A DNA stretch of 64,000 nucleotides. Source: Irpex lacteus (lineage: Eukaryota > Basidiomycota > Agaricomycetes > Polyporales > Irpicaceae). Shown here piece by piece: positions 35,220 to 48,379 of this stretch; position 1 is the stretch's first letter; every line of letters begins with the position of its first letter. The position numbers were made by a program, and so were the translations under genes. The stretch spans positions 310,001 through 374,000 of the forward strand of contig MQVO02000022.1 of assembly GCA_001986395.2 (NCBI GenBank), written 5' to 3'. Below the pieces are notes generated by a model, which saw only the letters and a program-made list of their open reading frames with translations, searched no databases and had not been told where the DNA came from.

Positions 35220-35907
35220 GTCCGAGTCCAATTACTCAGTCTTCTCTCGCTAGCTTCAGATTGCTCTAGTTCATTTACCAGCTTCACGGGCACCTCTTGA
35301 AGTAGTTGTGGGAGATGAATTTCCCTTTACAGATGAACATTAGCGTTCCGTTTGACTCTATCATCGTAACGATTACATCCCCCGATGCTCAGCGTGAAAG
35401 TTCACTCCGCCGAAGGCGTATTGACCTTCTCATTGGGATTAGCATAGATTTAGAGCGGCTGACTTGTCACACGTGAGTATGTGTGGCTACCTAGCTGCTG
35501 CATGCTTCGTTGACGCCTTCCCATATAGGTACTCTGCTTCGTTTCTGAGAAGCTAGCCCAACGTTACTTGGATGACTGTTCTTCGGCTATCTGTCAATGC
35601 GAGGGCACCACGCCGATTAGTACGGCTCTGCGGATATTCGGTACAGTTGCTGGTCACGCTGCCTATACACGCCTGCCGTAGAAGCAGCAGTGGGTGACAA
35701 TGGTGGGTACGCTTCTGAACCTAAGCAGTGAAGCGTATCCCAAGTTTAGCGGACTATACACGCGCGGCGTTGAGTGAGGGGTTTTCCACAGGTACGAGCT
35801 CCCAAGTCTTGCGGCACGCAATACGTCATGTTCATCAGCTTGCGGGTGCTGCTTTCGTATATAAGCCCCTTCAAGCTCACAATCTACAGTCGCTCTCTCT
35901 ATCATAC
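35220..35907. other. Intergenic region upstream of the monooxygenase genes
   Basis: About 690 bp between the hAT element and the first monooxygenase. A TATA-like TATATAAG near 35858 lies about 50 bp before that start codon, a plausible core promoter. No other feature is seen. Confidence 0.5.
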
Positions 35908-37710
35908 ATGGACTCTTCTACCAACGCACTGAGGGTGGCTATCATGTAAGTGTATAACATACCTTGATTTCGACCCACTAACTTTGCATTTCAGTGGCGG
36001 TGGTATCGGAGGACTCTCCTTGGCCATGGCCCTCGGAAAGTCAGGCGTGGATTTCGACGTCGATATTTACGAGAGTGCACAGTGTTTCAGCGAAGTCGGC
36101 GCTGGTATCGGCATGTGGCCAAGAGTTTCCCATACTTTACACGACCTGGGACTCGAAGAAGACCTTGCAAAGTACGGTTCTGGAAAGGGTGAAGGTGAGA
36201 TTTTCTTGTCGCCGAACAACTAATATAAGTTAATGTGCTCTTACAGAGCCGTTCAGCTACTTCAAGGCAGATGAGACCCCACTTATATCATTCGGGCAAA
36301 CGGAAAGTGAGCCGATGTCAAAGATATTGTTAAAGTATCTGAACTTACTAAACCGTATCTTAGACAGCATTAAGACATATCATCGAGCAGACTTCCTTAA
36401 GGTGCTGGAGGATAATATCCCCAAGCAATATAAAACGTGGTTTGGCAAACGTCTCGTTTCATACGAAGATGGCCCCGTAGGCCCGGTCGCGCTTCGATTC
36501 AACGACGGGACGACTGCAACGTGCGATGTTCTCGTCGGGGCTGATGGAGTCAAATCTGCAGTGCGGAAAGCCATGTTTGAAAACCTTGCCAGTGCAGAAG
36601 CAGACGTAGCGAAAGCAGTCCTCTATAAACGCTGCGTTGAGCCTACGTGGTGTGGTCTCATCATGTATCGTGCCCTCATTCCGACTGAAGATCTCAAAGC
36701 GGCATCACCAGATCACTTTTCTCTCTCCGCCCCGAGATACGTGAGTTGCATTGTGCACGTTTGATTACCATGTAGTGCTCACATTTCCTGCGGTGTCAGT
36801 TCTTTGGTAAACACAAGGTGCGCTATGTCTGGCAAGTGATTCGTTGATCATTACTAACCAGCTAGTCGACAGTCTTCCCTTACGTATCCTATACAGCAAG
36901 GGCAGAAGGTCAATTTCGCCGCTCTTAGTTTCAAGACAGGAGTCCGAGATACAACATTTGATGGCCCGTGGGTTTCGCAGGTGGACGAAGGCGAACTAAC
37001 TGAACTCTTCAATAATTGGGATCCTCTACTCACCATCCTGTTGAAGGTACGTGGCATTAGAACCTCTCACAAGAGGCTACCACGTCTTACTTCATCTTGA
37101 CCAGTCTGTCCCTTCGCCTTTGAAATGGGTGGTCAACGAAGTACGAAACCTCCCAACCTTTGTTTCCGGTCGAGTGGCTATAATGGGTGATGCCGTGAGC
37201 ATTTCTATCTCCATTAGTGCAATTTGTGCGCTGACCTGAAGCCACCTAGGCGCATGCAATGATGCCCAATCTCGCTTCAGGTGCCGGCCAAGCAATCGAG
37301 GTGCGCTAGAACACTCCTCCTTTCATGACTTGATGTAAACGCATGTCTAGGACGCCGTGATTCTTGCAGACGTTTTGTCTCACTCCCAAACTGGGAAACA
37401 CTCAGTGCAGCGTGCACTTGAAGTATACGATGGGATCCGTAGGCCACATGCGCAACACATCCAAGGCATGTCCCACGATGCCGGTGAAGCCATCTGGTTG
37501 AACAGTCCTGGCATGCAGAAGTATAGCGCGGAAGATAGCGCCTTAGGCAAGATACCTCGGGATGAACTGAACATGCTCATGAGCGCAGTTCTGTCGGGGG
37601 GTAAGCATCTTGGGGCTGGGGCGGCCACAATGCGAGGAGATCGCCACAATGCTAAAGAAAAGCTAAACCACTGGACTGAGCCGAGTCTGAATCAAGGTCT
37701 CCAGGAATAG
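35908..37710 (+). CDS. FAD-dependent monooxygenase, salicylate hydroxylase type (FMO 1)
   Basis: Nine exons (35908-35945, 35995-36194, 36247-36306, 36364-36740, 36800-36817, 36873-37046, 37105-37194, 37250-37300, 37351-37710) join in frame to 455 residues. All three class A flavin monooxygenase signatures are present: the Rossmann GGGIGGLSLA at the N-terminus, the DG motif VLVGADGVKSAVR (about residue 190), and the GD motif IMGDAAHAMMPNLASGAGQ (about residue 320). Such enzymes use NAD(P)H and O2 to hydroxylate, or oxidatively decarboxylate, aromatic acids. No membrane segment or signal is seen, so it is probably cytosolic. It is a tandem duplicate of the next gene, and a UbiA prenyltransferase follows, suggesting action on a prenylated phenolic acid. 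Confidence 0.88.
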
Positions 37711-38813
37711 TGAGGTGGTAGAGCATTGTAGATACATAGATCTACCCAATTTGAACAGCAATGGTTGAATGTCGGTTACAATGCCAACATGTGGACCTGC
37801 CTCTCTTGCGAGCACTATTTTGTTGTTTTACTATATTGTTCGAGTTTTCAAAATAGCAAATATTCGCATCTTCCATGCCATGATTACGTATGCACGCTTG
37901 CTCATAATATGAGCCTCACTTGTACGATTCCTCCCTCCACTTTTCATTGGGGCATCGACAGCGGTATTCGTATGTTCCTGTTTGGCTACGGCCTGGTGGC
38001 ACAAACTATGCGGATCAAATGCGAATCATGTTGTGACGCCCATGTCTTGAACTCGTCCTGCAGAGCCTCGCGTCCTCGTCAACAACTTCAAGTTGAATCC
38101 GAAGAAGCATCCCGCAATGCTCTCACTTATCTATGCATCGCCTACCCCGGAGCAAACAATCGTTACCTCACCAATGAAGGTAGCCAAGGATATTGATTCA
38201 GTAGTAGGCTTACCAAGAGCCGCATCACGGTAAGTATCTTGACTCTCGAGAGTGCCCCGGCAGGAAAACTGCTCTGCCCTTCGAAATCAAAGACGCAAGA
38301 TGCGACATCGAACTATCACTCTTTCAAATAAAACATACCCGTACATGGTATCCAATTCCCTGCTTATCAGGCACGACTCGTAATGATCGTCTACACGTGA
38401 GTACTCAAATGTCGATTTGTTTCGTTGACGAACTTCCCAAGCCGACAGTCTACGCGAATCGAATGGCCGCGTGTGCGCATTGTTGTACAAGCACTATGAC
38501 ATTTGGCCGATCCATACGGGTCTTGCGGGTCGCCGGTACAGCTGCTGGTCATGCTGTCTGTGCACAATTGCCACAAGAGGATTGAGTGCATCGAGTTTAG
38601 GGTACAAAAACCCTCCAGAAAATCAAATGCCTCTCCATCCAAGACGTTACGCGGGCTTCGTTGAATCAATCCGTACTTTAAAACACGTCATGCGGCAAGT
38701 ATTCCCCGGTGAGACGGTCCCCATGATGTATCCACTATATAAAGCTTAAACACCTTGTACATGAACTATAACTCTTGAACATCGCTGACGATCTCTTCTT
38801 CAATTGCGTAGAC
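37711..38813. other. Intergenic region between FMO 1 and FMO 2
   Basis: About 1.1 kb. A TATA-like TATATAAAG (near 38736) precedes the FMO 2 start by about 75 bp. Otherwise only short frames. Confidence 0.5.
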
Positions 38814-40614
38814 ATGAGTACTTTGGGCGAAAAGTTGAGGATTGCAATAATGTAAGCCGCGTCCCTTTTTTTCCGGAGTCTTCCTTCATGCTAATGGTAT
38901 GGTGGTGTACCAGTGGCGGAGGCATCGGGGGACTGTCCTTCGCCGTCGCCCTGGCACAGTCAGGAGCAGACTTCCATGTCGATATTTACGAAAGTGCACC
39001 TGCGTTTAGTGAAGTGGGTGCTGGTATCGGTATGTGGCCGCGGGTAACTCAAATACTTCGCGACCTGGGACTTGAAGATGATCTAAAAAAGAAGAGCTCT
39101 GGCCAAGGAGCAGGTAACACAAGCCTGTCGAAGATTATCAGCACGTACTAAAGCATATCATCGACCAGATTCGTTCACGTACTTCAAAGCCGATGAAAGA
39201 CCACAAGTATCGGTGGGGGAAATGGGATGTAGGCTTAATCAATCAAGCTTATGGAACGAAGTATCTGCTGACTTGGTTCTCAGACAAGATAACCGCGTTC
39301 CATAGGGCAGACTTCCTCAAAGTCTTAGAGGATCATATACCCAAGCATTATAAGACTCATTTCAATAAGCGCGTCATAACCTACGAGGACGACCCCGCAG
39401 GTCCTGTCACCATTCGCTTCAGCGATGGAACGACTACGACATGCGATGTCCTGGTTGGGGCCGATGGCGTCAAGTCCGCGGTTCGTAAAGGACTGTTCGA
39501 AAGCCTTGCCGGCCGGGAAGAAGATCCCGCCAAATCAGCTTTCTACAAACGCTGTGTGGATCCGAGGTGGTCCGGCCTTGTCATGTATCGTGCTCTCATT
39601 CCAACTGAAGCTCTCAAGAAAGAAACCCCGGACCATTTTGCTCTTGCTTCTCCCAGATATGTAAGTGATATCTAAGCATCAAAGCCGCTCGCACACTCAC
39701 TATCCTAATATATGTAGTTCTTCGGCAAGCATAAGGTTTGTGAAGCCTCTTCAAGTTTCGCCACGAGTCCTCATTTATCAACTGACTATTGGTAGTCTGT
39801 GCTCACGTATCCCATACAAGAAGGGCGAAAGGTCAACTTTGCGGCTCTTATCTTCAAAACGGGTGTTCGAGATACCATATTCGATGGCCCGTGGGTGTCA
39901 CAAGTTAATGAAGGCGAACTGACTGGTCTATTCGATAACTGGGACCCTCGGCTCACGGATCTATTGAAGGTTTTATCTTCCATATTGAAGTCCTCGTGCA
40001 CCCAGACTGATGTTTTCTATACTCTTTTCACTAGTCGGTTCCCTCGCCGTTGCGATGGGTGGTCAATGAAGTGAGACATCTTCCTACGTTCGTTTCCGGC
40101 CGAGTAGCTATTTTAGGCGACGCCGTGAGTGGCTTAGTTGAATTTGCATGCTCTACATGCTGATAATAAGATACATAGGCGCATTCAATGATGCCCTGCC
40201 TCGCCTCAGGCGCTGGCCAAGCAATCGAGGTATGTTCAACACGACCAGTATTTTTATTCTATGTGCATGCCTCATGCGTACATTGAGGACGCCGTAATCC
40301 TTGCGGATGTTCTATCTCACGCCAAAACCGCGAGAGGCGCCGTTGAGCGTGCCCTGAAGGTGTATGACGAGATCCGCAGGCCTTTCGCCCAGAACGTCCA
40401 AGATATGTCCCACGATTCTGGCGAAGCTATCTGGTTGGTCGGCCCTCGTATGCGCAAGTATACGGTGGAAGATAGCGCCTCGGGAAAGATACCGCACGAT
40501 GAACTGGAGCTTGTCCTTCGCGAAGACACGCTGAGCAAGTATCTCTGGGCCTGGGAGACTACGTTACGCCGAGACCGTGAGCGTGCGATAGAGATGCTGC
40601 AGACCGGCGCCTGA
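38814..40614 (+). CDS. FAD-dependent monooxygenase, salicylate hydroxylase type (FMO 2)
   Basis: Nine exons (38814-38851, 38914-39113, 39169-39228, 39284-39660, 39718-39735, 39796-39969, 40035-40124, 40179-40229, 40288-40614) give 444 residues. The first eight exons have exactly the lengths of those in FMO 1 (38, 200, 60, 377, 18, 174, 90, 51), so the pair is a tandem duplication. Motifs: GGGIGGLSFA, VLVGADGVKSAVR, ILGDAAHSMMPCLASGAGQ. The last exon differs in length and sequence, so the C-terminus has diverged. Function as for FMO 1; the two copies may have split substrates or steps. Confidence 0.88.
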
Positions 40615-41873
40615 ATGAGTCGTCCATTGTACTTCGACCACACGTACTCACCCAATACATCATGCAGAGTTTTAATCACGATCGGATATGCATGTAATGA
40701 CCGAACAGAGCTGTTTCATTACAGTGAGATGGTCTTATTCTCGGCGTTTTTCGAGTCCAATGCTGCCAGTGTTATGGAATGTCTCATGTCTTCACCGCCA
40801 TGGCCGCCGGTGCCACCACTGTAACAGTGAGTACGCTTTGTTGCTATTTCAAGTTTAGAGTCTAACTTTCATTTATATAGTATACGAGCATATCAAGTTT
40901 CAGTCGACTTGCCAACTAATGGTGACTGTCTCGAGGAAGCTAGCTGTAGCAGTTCTCATCCGCAGTGGTGTCTGCATGCACATGGGCGATATGACATGAC
41001 GAATGCGCAATCGAGCACATGAGAGTCGCTAATGCATTCATCCATAGATAGTACAACCCTTCGAAACATGAGCTGATCTATCCAGACCACTGCCGGCCTT
41101 AATCTCAAGAAGAGACAACAAAGTGTTCGCAACATCACATGACGAGACCGGAGATGGCTTCATCTTCCGTCGTTGCACGTTCTTCCTCCAAGGGGTATGT
41201 CGCATTCACACACATTTATCTAAGCTGACCTTGTTCATCACGATGTCTTAGGAACAATTGAGCGTCATTGGAGAAAGTAGCTTCCTAACAAACATCCCGT
41301 GGCCAGCCGGTAGCGCACAAACAAGTCCAAGTATGGTCTTTGCTGCACCACGACATAGCTTCATATACTTATCCTCTGATGATAGACCTCACTGGCAGTG
41401 GAGGCTCCTAGAGCCATGAACTATCTCTCCCGTCTATCCGGCGACAGTAAGCCGGGAAACTTCCCTCCTATATATCGGTAGCTTCCACGGCGTCACAAGG
41501 AAGATCTCAGGAACTCCCAGGTACGTACATGCCCACATGTCCATTCACAATTCAGAAGTGCCAACCAGTCTAGTCATGTATCGTTGATTGTTACTAGCAC
41601 TGGGGCGCTCGGCCATCCAAGTCGTTACTGTAACTGGCCACGCCGGGTATAGATGAGGTTAGCATCCATGCGCTTCAGAAGGTTTGGGAGATGCTCCAAT
41701 GCATGCTGCCATCTGTCTTGTGTCGGCGATGTCACAGCTTCTTCGTCAGGTGCATAGGTCGTTATGGGATGCACAGTATAAGAATGCTTTGGTGTACACG
41801 GAAAGTGGCTTCCATCCCTGCGTGTTCCCTTCTCCCGGTACCAGGCGCACCTACCTGCGCATGCAAATCTGAT
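40615..41873. other. Intergenic region with a coding-looking remnant
   Basis: Between about 41112 and 41470 some stretches read like protein across GT/AG breaks (for example TGDGFIFRRCTFFLQG and SFLTNIPWPAGSAQTSP), but no start, stop and frame-consistent chain could be built and no family was recognised. It may be a decayed gene. The rest is unremarkable. Confidence 0.35.
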
Positions 41874-43277
41874 ATGTCCCAGCCTAGTAGTAGAGATATA
41901 GGGATGCCTTCGCCACAGGACGAATCGTGTCTCGCTCCCCTGCTTGGCCACCACAACATGGATGACCACAAAGGCTCGACGTCAACCGGGGCCGTTACGA
42001 CTGGAGTTCCAGCCAAGCCCACCATTGGGCATTACGCAATATGGTATTTTGAACTCACTAGGCTACACAAGTTTCCTCTGGGGAATATACTAATCATATG
42101 GCCCTGTCGTAAGTTATATACCATTACTTTGTGGCGACGTTTCGCTAATGACCCTCATGGACAGTATGGGGCTTAACGATGGCGGCGTATAACACGAAGC
42201 TACCTCTTACTCAACTGGCCACACAGAGTCTAGTGTTTGCGTTAGGCAGTACATTGTTGCATAGCACGGCGTGCGTCATAAACGACATATGCGACATCGA
42301 GTTCGACCGACGAGTGGGTACGTTATTATCACTTCGAGCATTCTCTGCGCTTGCTTACTTTTGTCCTCCTTGTCAGAACGTACAAAGAGTCGCCCTCTGG
42401 CTTCTGGTCTACTCCCGGTATCCGGCGCGTGGGTTCTATGGGGTGTCGGTGTCGCGGGTTGTTTTGCCCTTTTGACAATGACGAATCGTACAGCGTGAGC
42501 AGTACTGGACTACAATCAGACATGGGACTGCACTCTAACTCTGTCATTCCCATATCATTCTAGCGCTACCATGGGTGTATTCGACCTTTTCCCCCTACAC
42601 GCTTTGTACCCTTTGATGAAGCGATGGACGTATTGGCCTCAAGCATGGCTCGGTATGTTGGTGCAAAACGGATTTCCAGCAATCTACTGATATACAATAG
42701 GAATCGCTATGAACTGGGGTTTTATGGTCGCCTGGCTTCACGCCAAGCCCGTCAACACGCCAACCGACTGGTATGTTATGATTACGATGTTACTTGGTGC
42801 AACCTGGTGAGTAGCCTCGAGAATTGCCTCATACTACCACTTATTCCCCGGATATCAAGCTGGACAATTGTCTACGATACACAATACGCCTGTCAAGATC
42901 GCGCCGATGACGCCAAACTCGGTATCAAGTCAACTGCTCTACTCTTCGGAGAGAACGTACGCCCTATTCTCATAGGATTCGCGACAGTGTTCGTCTTGTC
43001 CCTCGTTGCTGCGGGAATATTAAATGGCCAAACTGCAATATACTACGTCGTATCTTGCGGAGGTGCAGCCGCACATCTGACGTGGCAGTTTGCTACATGG
43101 GACGTAAATGACCTTGAGGACTGCGGAAGGAAGTTCAAGGTGAGTGGGGATAATTTAACAGGAGAAGGTTGATATGAGCTGAATTTGGTATTGTTTTTGT
43201 GTTGCTTCTAGTCAAACGGAGACATAGGCTACGTAATATGGATAGGCATGCTTCTCGACTGTTACCTTCGAACCTAG
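41874..43277 (+). CDS. UbiA-family aromatic prenyltransferase
   Basis: Seven exons (41874-42108, 42165-42317, 42377-42494, 42564-42652, 42701-42806, 42860-43139, 43212-43277) join in frame to 348 residues. The first aspartate-rich motif is [13 protein letters not shown] (NDxxDxxxD), followed by the conserved [13 protein letters not shown]. The second motif is [25 protein letters not shown] is also typical. Several hydrophobic helices alternate with these loops, as in integral membrane prenyltransferases. The enzyme joins an isoprenyl diphosphate to an aromatic ring using Mg2+. An N-terminal mitochondrial presequence is not obvious, so a role in a meroterpenoid pathway rather than ubiquinone synthesis is favoured, supported by four aromatic monooxygenase genes nearby. 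COQ2 itself cannot be excluded from sequence alone. Confidence 0.88.
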
Positions 43278-44159
43278 GATCATGATGGTCATGTATGATT
43301 CATTGCACACAGACAATGGTTTCACCCTACACAGCCGCTTGTGCTCTACAGTATGAGTTGTGTGGACTTGTTCCAGAACTTTTCTAGGCTCTATGGTCAA
43401 TAATGCGCTCGCCGCGTGTGTCATGGAAGTCAGAAAATACTTGTTCGGAAATAGGTTTGACACGGAAGCTGATGAGGTTTGCTTCCATCTTCGTGTCCGC
43501 CGCTGCGCTGCAGAGGTACGCCTTGTTCGCAACGTAACTTGAAGCTCGCCTGAAGCCTAGGACGTTAGAGCTAACTTGAAGAATTCCAGAAATACTGCAT
43601 GATTGGAGCATGTCGTCATAACATAAGCGCGAAGTGAGTATCCCGAAATGGAAGGTGTTATGATGCTCCACCGTGCGCCTATTCTGTTCCTTATTCTCAT
43701 TCTCGGCTCCGTGCGCTTGTGGCTCCTCAAACGCGAATCCCGCTCTACCACGCCTGTCAGACCCAGCCAAAGCTGTCTCAATCTCTTGACGCACTCGAGT
43801 TCGAATCCCTCTGCAGTCTCTTCTCAATGTTCTTCTCCAATTGCAACGACAGCGAACTGAGCACTGAGCACTGAAACATGCTAATCAGCTGTGACGTCAA
43901 GCGTTATCATTAAATAAAATTTCGATGCTTCCGAAGAGCCAATGAGGAATAGCTTCAGGGCAAAGGCCGTTCAAGCCGCGTGGTGGCCGACAGTTCTCAG
44001 CTACCGAACATTCGCACGCGACATGAGCATCCCGCTCGTATATATTACTCCTGCCATCCGTCCCTCGCAAGTCTTTCTTTTCTTCGTACGACTTCCTTCG
44101 TCGTTCACCACCACTGCCTGTTGCCGCCGCTCGTCTCTGCTCTCTTCCTGCTGTTCACG
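43278..44159. other. Intergenic region, no gene assigned
   Basis: A minus-strand block around 43640-43860 reads as a basic, helical peptide, but no full exon chain or family emerged. A TATATAT motif about 120 bp before 44160 may belong to the cupredoxin promoter. Confidence 0.4.
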
Positions 44160-45239
44160 ATGCGCGCCACCGCATTCCTCGCTGCTGCTGTAAGTGGTTT
44201 TTAGACTTTGGTTACCATGTTCGTTATGCTCATATCAGCATGGTGTGTGTTCTCGTGATAGCTCGCCGTCTGCACCTCGGTGGTCTCTGCCAAACGAGTG
44301 GTTATCACAGTGGGAGCCAACAAGACGTCTGACCCCAGCACTGTGTTCCAGCCTCAGGTGGTAACAGCCAACATTGGAGACACGGTTACCTTCAACTGTG
44401 AGTGTCCCCCTTGTACTCCTGACTTGTTCGAACGCCCCATCATCATTTTATTACTCGTTTCCAACCACGGGCCAACCACATCCCGCCATCACATGTCACG
44501 CAGAATGTCGTCCTTCTGCTTCTCGATCGTCCATGTCGAACAGGCGTGACAGCTGAGATAACACGCGTGTCTGTCATAGCAAACGCGACATGAACGTTAA
44601 CGCGTTTGGCAGTTGTCTGTGCTTCTATTCATAGCAAAGCGCCCATATTTCACGTGCTGCATCTCATTCTTGAATATATTACTCAAACTCGGCCTCATTT
44701 TCCAGTCACAAACGGCTCGTATAGCGCCACCCAGGCAGACTTCGCCTCGCCATGCATTTTCATCACCAAAACGAATGCCTCGATTACCGGCTTCGATACT
44801 GGCACCCAGGCGACGAATAACGGCACAGCGTTCCACACATACGATGTTCCCATCACCGATAACAGCACGAAGTGGTACTTCGACTTCAATGGGTGCAGCA
44901 AGGGCGTCGTCGGTGTGATCAACGCTAATGACTCGACGGGACAGACAATAGCAGGCTTCGCTGTGAGTCTTCTCGCATTTCAAGCAACGAAGCGAAGTAT
45001 GACATGATACTGATACGTCTGGTCGGAATTTATAGCGCAATGCCATTCGTCTCAACGGCACGGCGTCTTCGTCCTCCGCCAGGCCCTCGGCAACCGGCGG
45101 AAGCAACAGCAGCAGTGGAGGTTCCAGCACCAACAGCTCTTCATCTGGGGATGACTCTTCCGACAGCGGTGTAGCACGCAACGCTATCGTCGGAACCGTT
45201 GCAGTGATTCCTCTGGCTGTGATCGCTCTTATGCTCTAA
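44160..45239 (+). CDS. GPI-anchored cupredoxin-like cell-surface protein
   Basis: Exons 44160-44189, 44262-44397, 44706-44962 and 45036-45239 join in frame to 208 residues. The signal peptide MRATAFLAAALAVCTSVVSA is followed by a beta-rich domain with VITVGANK, FQPQVVTANIGDTVTFNF, TQADFASPC and WYFDFNGCSKGVVGVIN. This order resembles fungal extracellular serine-rich cupredoxin-like proteins. The end is a serine/glycine stretch with many NxS sites and a hydrophobic tail (IVGTVAVIPLAVIALML), a typical GPI-attachment signal. Copper ligands look incomplete: the usual histidine of GNHTVTQ is replaced in NGSYSATQ, so it may not bind copper. The intron between exons 2 and 3 is 308 nt, far longer than others here. 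Confidence 0.8.
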
Positions 45240-45747
45240 AGTCCATCCTGAACGAAGCACGATATATGTGGCTATGGTCATTCTGCTAGAATCGTCTCTT
45301 CTAGTTTGACTTGAAGTTCGGTTTCTTCTGCCCCTAATGCTGATGCTTATACCCCGCGGACTTTCCCCTACGCAGCCACGCTTTGTCCCGCCGCTCCCTC
45401 TGCCTTCTTCGAAGCGTGCCACGAACGGCGAGGCATCAAACGGCATGCGTTGGATGCACATTCGCATGTACCCCCACCCCTTCTTTGTACTGTCTGTCGT
45501 TTCTCATGAACGATTTTTGTTGTGCTTCATATATACATACATACCTACTTAGACTTTGTTGCGCTGTATTGTGGTTTTATTTAGTCTAGTGTCGCACATC
45601 TGTCTGCAACATGATAGTGTCTCCGTCCCGTCAGACTGGGCTCCCTCTCGTGTACTGTGTTTTGTGCGTCGTGTGGTAAGTGTGTGTAATGTACATTTCT
45701 TTACTTCATGGGGACAGGGCAATTTACTCCTCAAGGCATATGGTATT
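45240..45747. other. Convergent 3' regions of the cupredoxin and otubain genes
   Basis: About 500 bp between two stop codons facing each other. It should hold both transcript ends; no gene is seen. Confidence 0.5.
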
Positions 45748-47169
45748 CTACACCGCCTCAGCTTCAGCCTCGACTTGGCTTTCCAAGATGTCGTAATGCC
45801 CCGGTCTAAAAAATAGTCATCAGCTTCTCCTTCATCCTCTGCCGAACGCTACGAAACGTCGAGCTTTACTGAAGATGGGTCTCACCTATACAGCAGAACT
45901 GGCGGCTTTCCTCCATCATTCTCGATGCCCTCCTCGTTATTCAGGAAGTCGACAAAGTTTACCGTCGAAGCAGAGTGGCCATCCAGGTACGCCACTTGGA
46001 TATTGATCTTGAGGGCTTTAGTGAGGGCGGTAATCTGGATGTGGTCTTCTCGTGCAAACAGTTCCGATCAGCATATTACTACACAGTCTGATAGAAAATA
46101 CATGTTTATGGACTCATAACGCACCTGCTTCTTTGCCAGTGGCCTCCACGAACCTCTCGCAGAAGTCTTGAGGGGCGATGTCCTCGCCTGTCTCAGGGTG
46201 AAAGAGGAATGGTGCGTAGTCTTCCACGGAGGTCCGGATGACAGCCGAGGTGAACATCCGGAGGAAGACAACGATACAATTACTTGCTGTGAACACACGA
46301 CGAGCATCAGTATCCCGTCATGAACTAGATCTTCTAGTCAACTTCAACATACTCACTTTCTGGATCCTGGAACGCTTGCAAGAGCGTCGCGCTCGTCAGG
46401 ATCTGCCCATCTGGTCCCGGCACGACGATGTGTCGGATCAGATTCACAAGCACGTCGTAGAAGTCTTCGAACACGAGGTCTTGGAACCCAGCTGCTTTGA
46501 GCACGTCAAGGGATGAGTCGAGGAGAGAGAGGGCAGTGGCAACGGAGATGTCTTTTGACGGAGATAGCAGCAGGCGTTCGATCCACGCGAATGCTAATGC
46601 TAATTCAGAAATGCATGGTATTAGAGATGTCTAGAAGTTCTTGTACGATTAGAACGTGGAGCGAACACTCACATCGGTAGAAACAGTCACCATCTCCTCG
46701 CGTCCTCCGTACGTGGGTGAAACCCTTTGAGATGAGCCAATCGATTTGTTGAACAAAGTTACCGGAACCGCGCTCGTACTCTTCGCGGAGTGTGACGATA
46801 GGTAGACTCGTAGAGATGAGAGGCCGTTTGGAGGCTTCGTCGTCGAGGAGTTGCTACATGGTTAGGCGAAGGGGATAAGAAGGTTATTCATATCTGTACG
46901 TAAGAATTATATCTATGGTAGAGTAGCGTACCTGTGTGAGTTCGTGCAGCTCAAGCGTGCTCAGTTTCGTCATGTCTTGCTCTTTCGGCCCAACGGCTGC
47001 CAATTAATGGTCAAATTATCTAGACAGCATCTGCGCCGCTTACCTGCATGTTGGCCTGCTGTGGTCGTTCCAGTTGACTCTATGAAGTGATTAGGTCGAT
47101 GTTATAGTCACGGGAGGGATCTCATGAATCATCGTTACCTGTGGGTGGCTGATCTCGGTGAGACATCAT
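45748..47169 (-). CDS. Otubain-type ubiquitin thioesterase (peptidase C65)
   Basis: Several short exons read from an ATG at 47169 to a stop at 45748-45750. After a short polar N-terminus comes FVQQIDWLISKGF, then RTRGDGDCFYRS with the catalytic Asp and Cys of OTU proteases, then LAFAWIERLL, RMFTSAVIRTSVEDYAPFL, FCERFVEATGKEADHIQI, INIQVAYLDG and finally LLYRPGHYDIL with the catalytic His. This is the complete otubain order, and the phases checked across the last joins agree. The enzyme trims ubiquitin chains (OTUB1 prefers Lys48 links) in the cytosol or nucleus. It is on the opposite strand to the flanking monooxygenase genes and is probably unrelated to them. Confidence 0.88.
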
Positions 47170-48379
47170 GATGATGGTCACGATTGTCGTGGTATTGCCG
47201 TGACTAACTTCCTGTCAGACTATGCGATACTAACAACTAGAAAAGGGCAGAGTAAGTCTCCTGGTGCCTCGATATAACTGCAGCCTTTAATTGTGCTCTC
47301 TTTACTCACTTGATGGCGGTTTCGCTGAGTTTGAGCTCGCGATTCGCTTCCAGAGCCTGAGGGAGCAAGATAAGGTTATTACAGATCAGATCATCACGGT
47401 ACAAGCCGGATGTGAGCGCCACCAGGCTTTTACCAAACAGTGATAAACAGCGCATTTGAAGCCCCAGCCTGAGGCTCAGCTGATGAAAGCTGAAGTGATA
47501 CTATGACTATGAGGAGAGCGAGACTGCCGTTTGAAAAATGAAGGTGAGCCGACCATCCATATGTAGCTGTTGCACTTGACTGAAGAACACATACACTGGC
47601 AGCGAGGTTGGCACTGAACACAATCTGGGCGGCCTAACTTGAAATGCCCGTACTTATATTATACTGGTGGCCATCGACCAGGTACACTTGCATTTATACG
47701 TTCGTCTATCGTGTGCCAACGTTTTGCATACTGTCTGGTCGTGCGATCCCACCCTCATTATCGTTCGCTGACAAGCCGAGGCTCGGGGTCTGTTCCATTA
47801 CTCGGAAACTCGAACCAACGAATGCCTGGCATGCATGACACCCGGGGTTTCGGCGAAGGGGCGGCAGCCTGAAGGCCTGGATTCCCGCGAAGAACGTTGT
47901 TCCATCTTGAGATACAACCTACCTACTTGATTATGACAATTATTCTCAACAGTCGAGCGACCAATCACACCGTGGCCTGGAGAAGCGTTCTCTGCCCTTC
48001 TGCTGCCAGTGATGGGTACTTTTGGGCTTGACAGAGCCTTGTATGACCGGTATATACCTGTAACCTCGGTGCGATTTATCCAGGTACGCACAGAACCGTC
48101 AAGCGCGGAGCGCTCCAGAAGCTTCGTAGACAGGTCCCAATACAGTTGGTGGGTCATATCTCGGAACTTCAGAGTACGTATCATCATTTCTACAAATCCG
48201 AATCTTACATGCTCAATAGACCCACCTCAACAGATCACGCATGTCGCGACGCCCTCACAAACGTCTGCACATGGTGCATCAAGATGGTATCTGTCTGGGC
48301 CACCGGAGCCCTAGCGGTCTACTTTAGATGAGTTGACGCCACATAGCTCGTCTCTAACACCTCTCCGCGTTCTTCAGCC
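47170..48379. other. Intergenic region between otubain and FMO 3
   Basis: About 1.2 kb; divergent promoters of otubain and FMO 3 must lie here. Short frames only. Confidence 0.5.

Noticed and set aside
43770..43830. GTTCGAATCCC resembling a tRNA T-loop
   Set aside because: T-stem and acceptor stem do not pair and no A box lies at the right distance on either strand.
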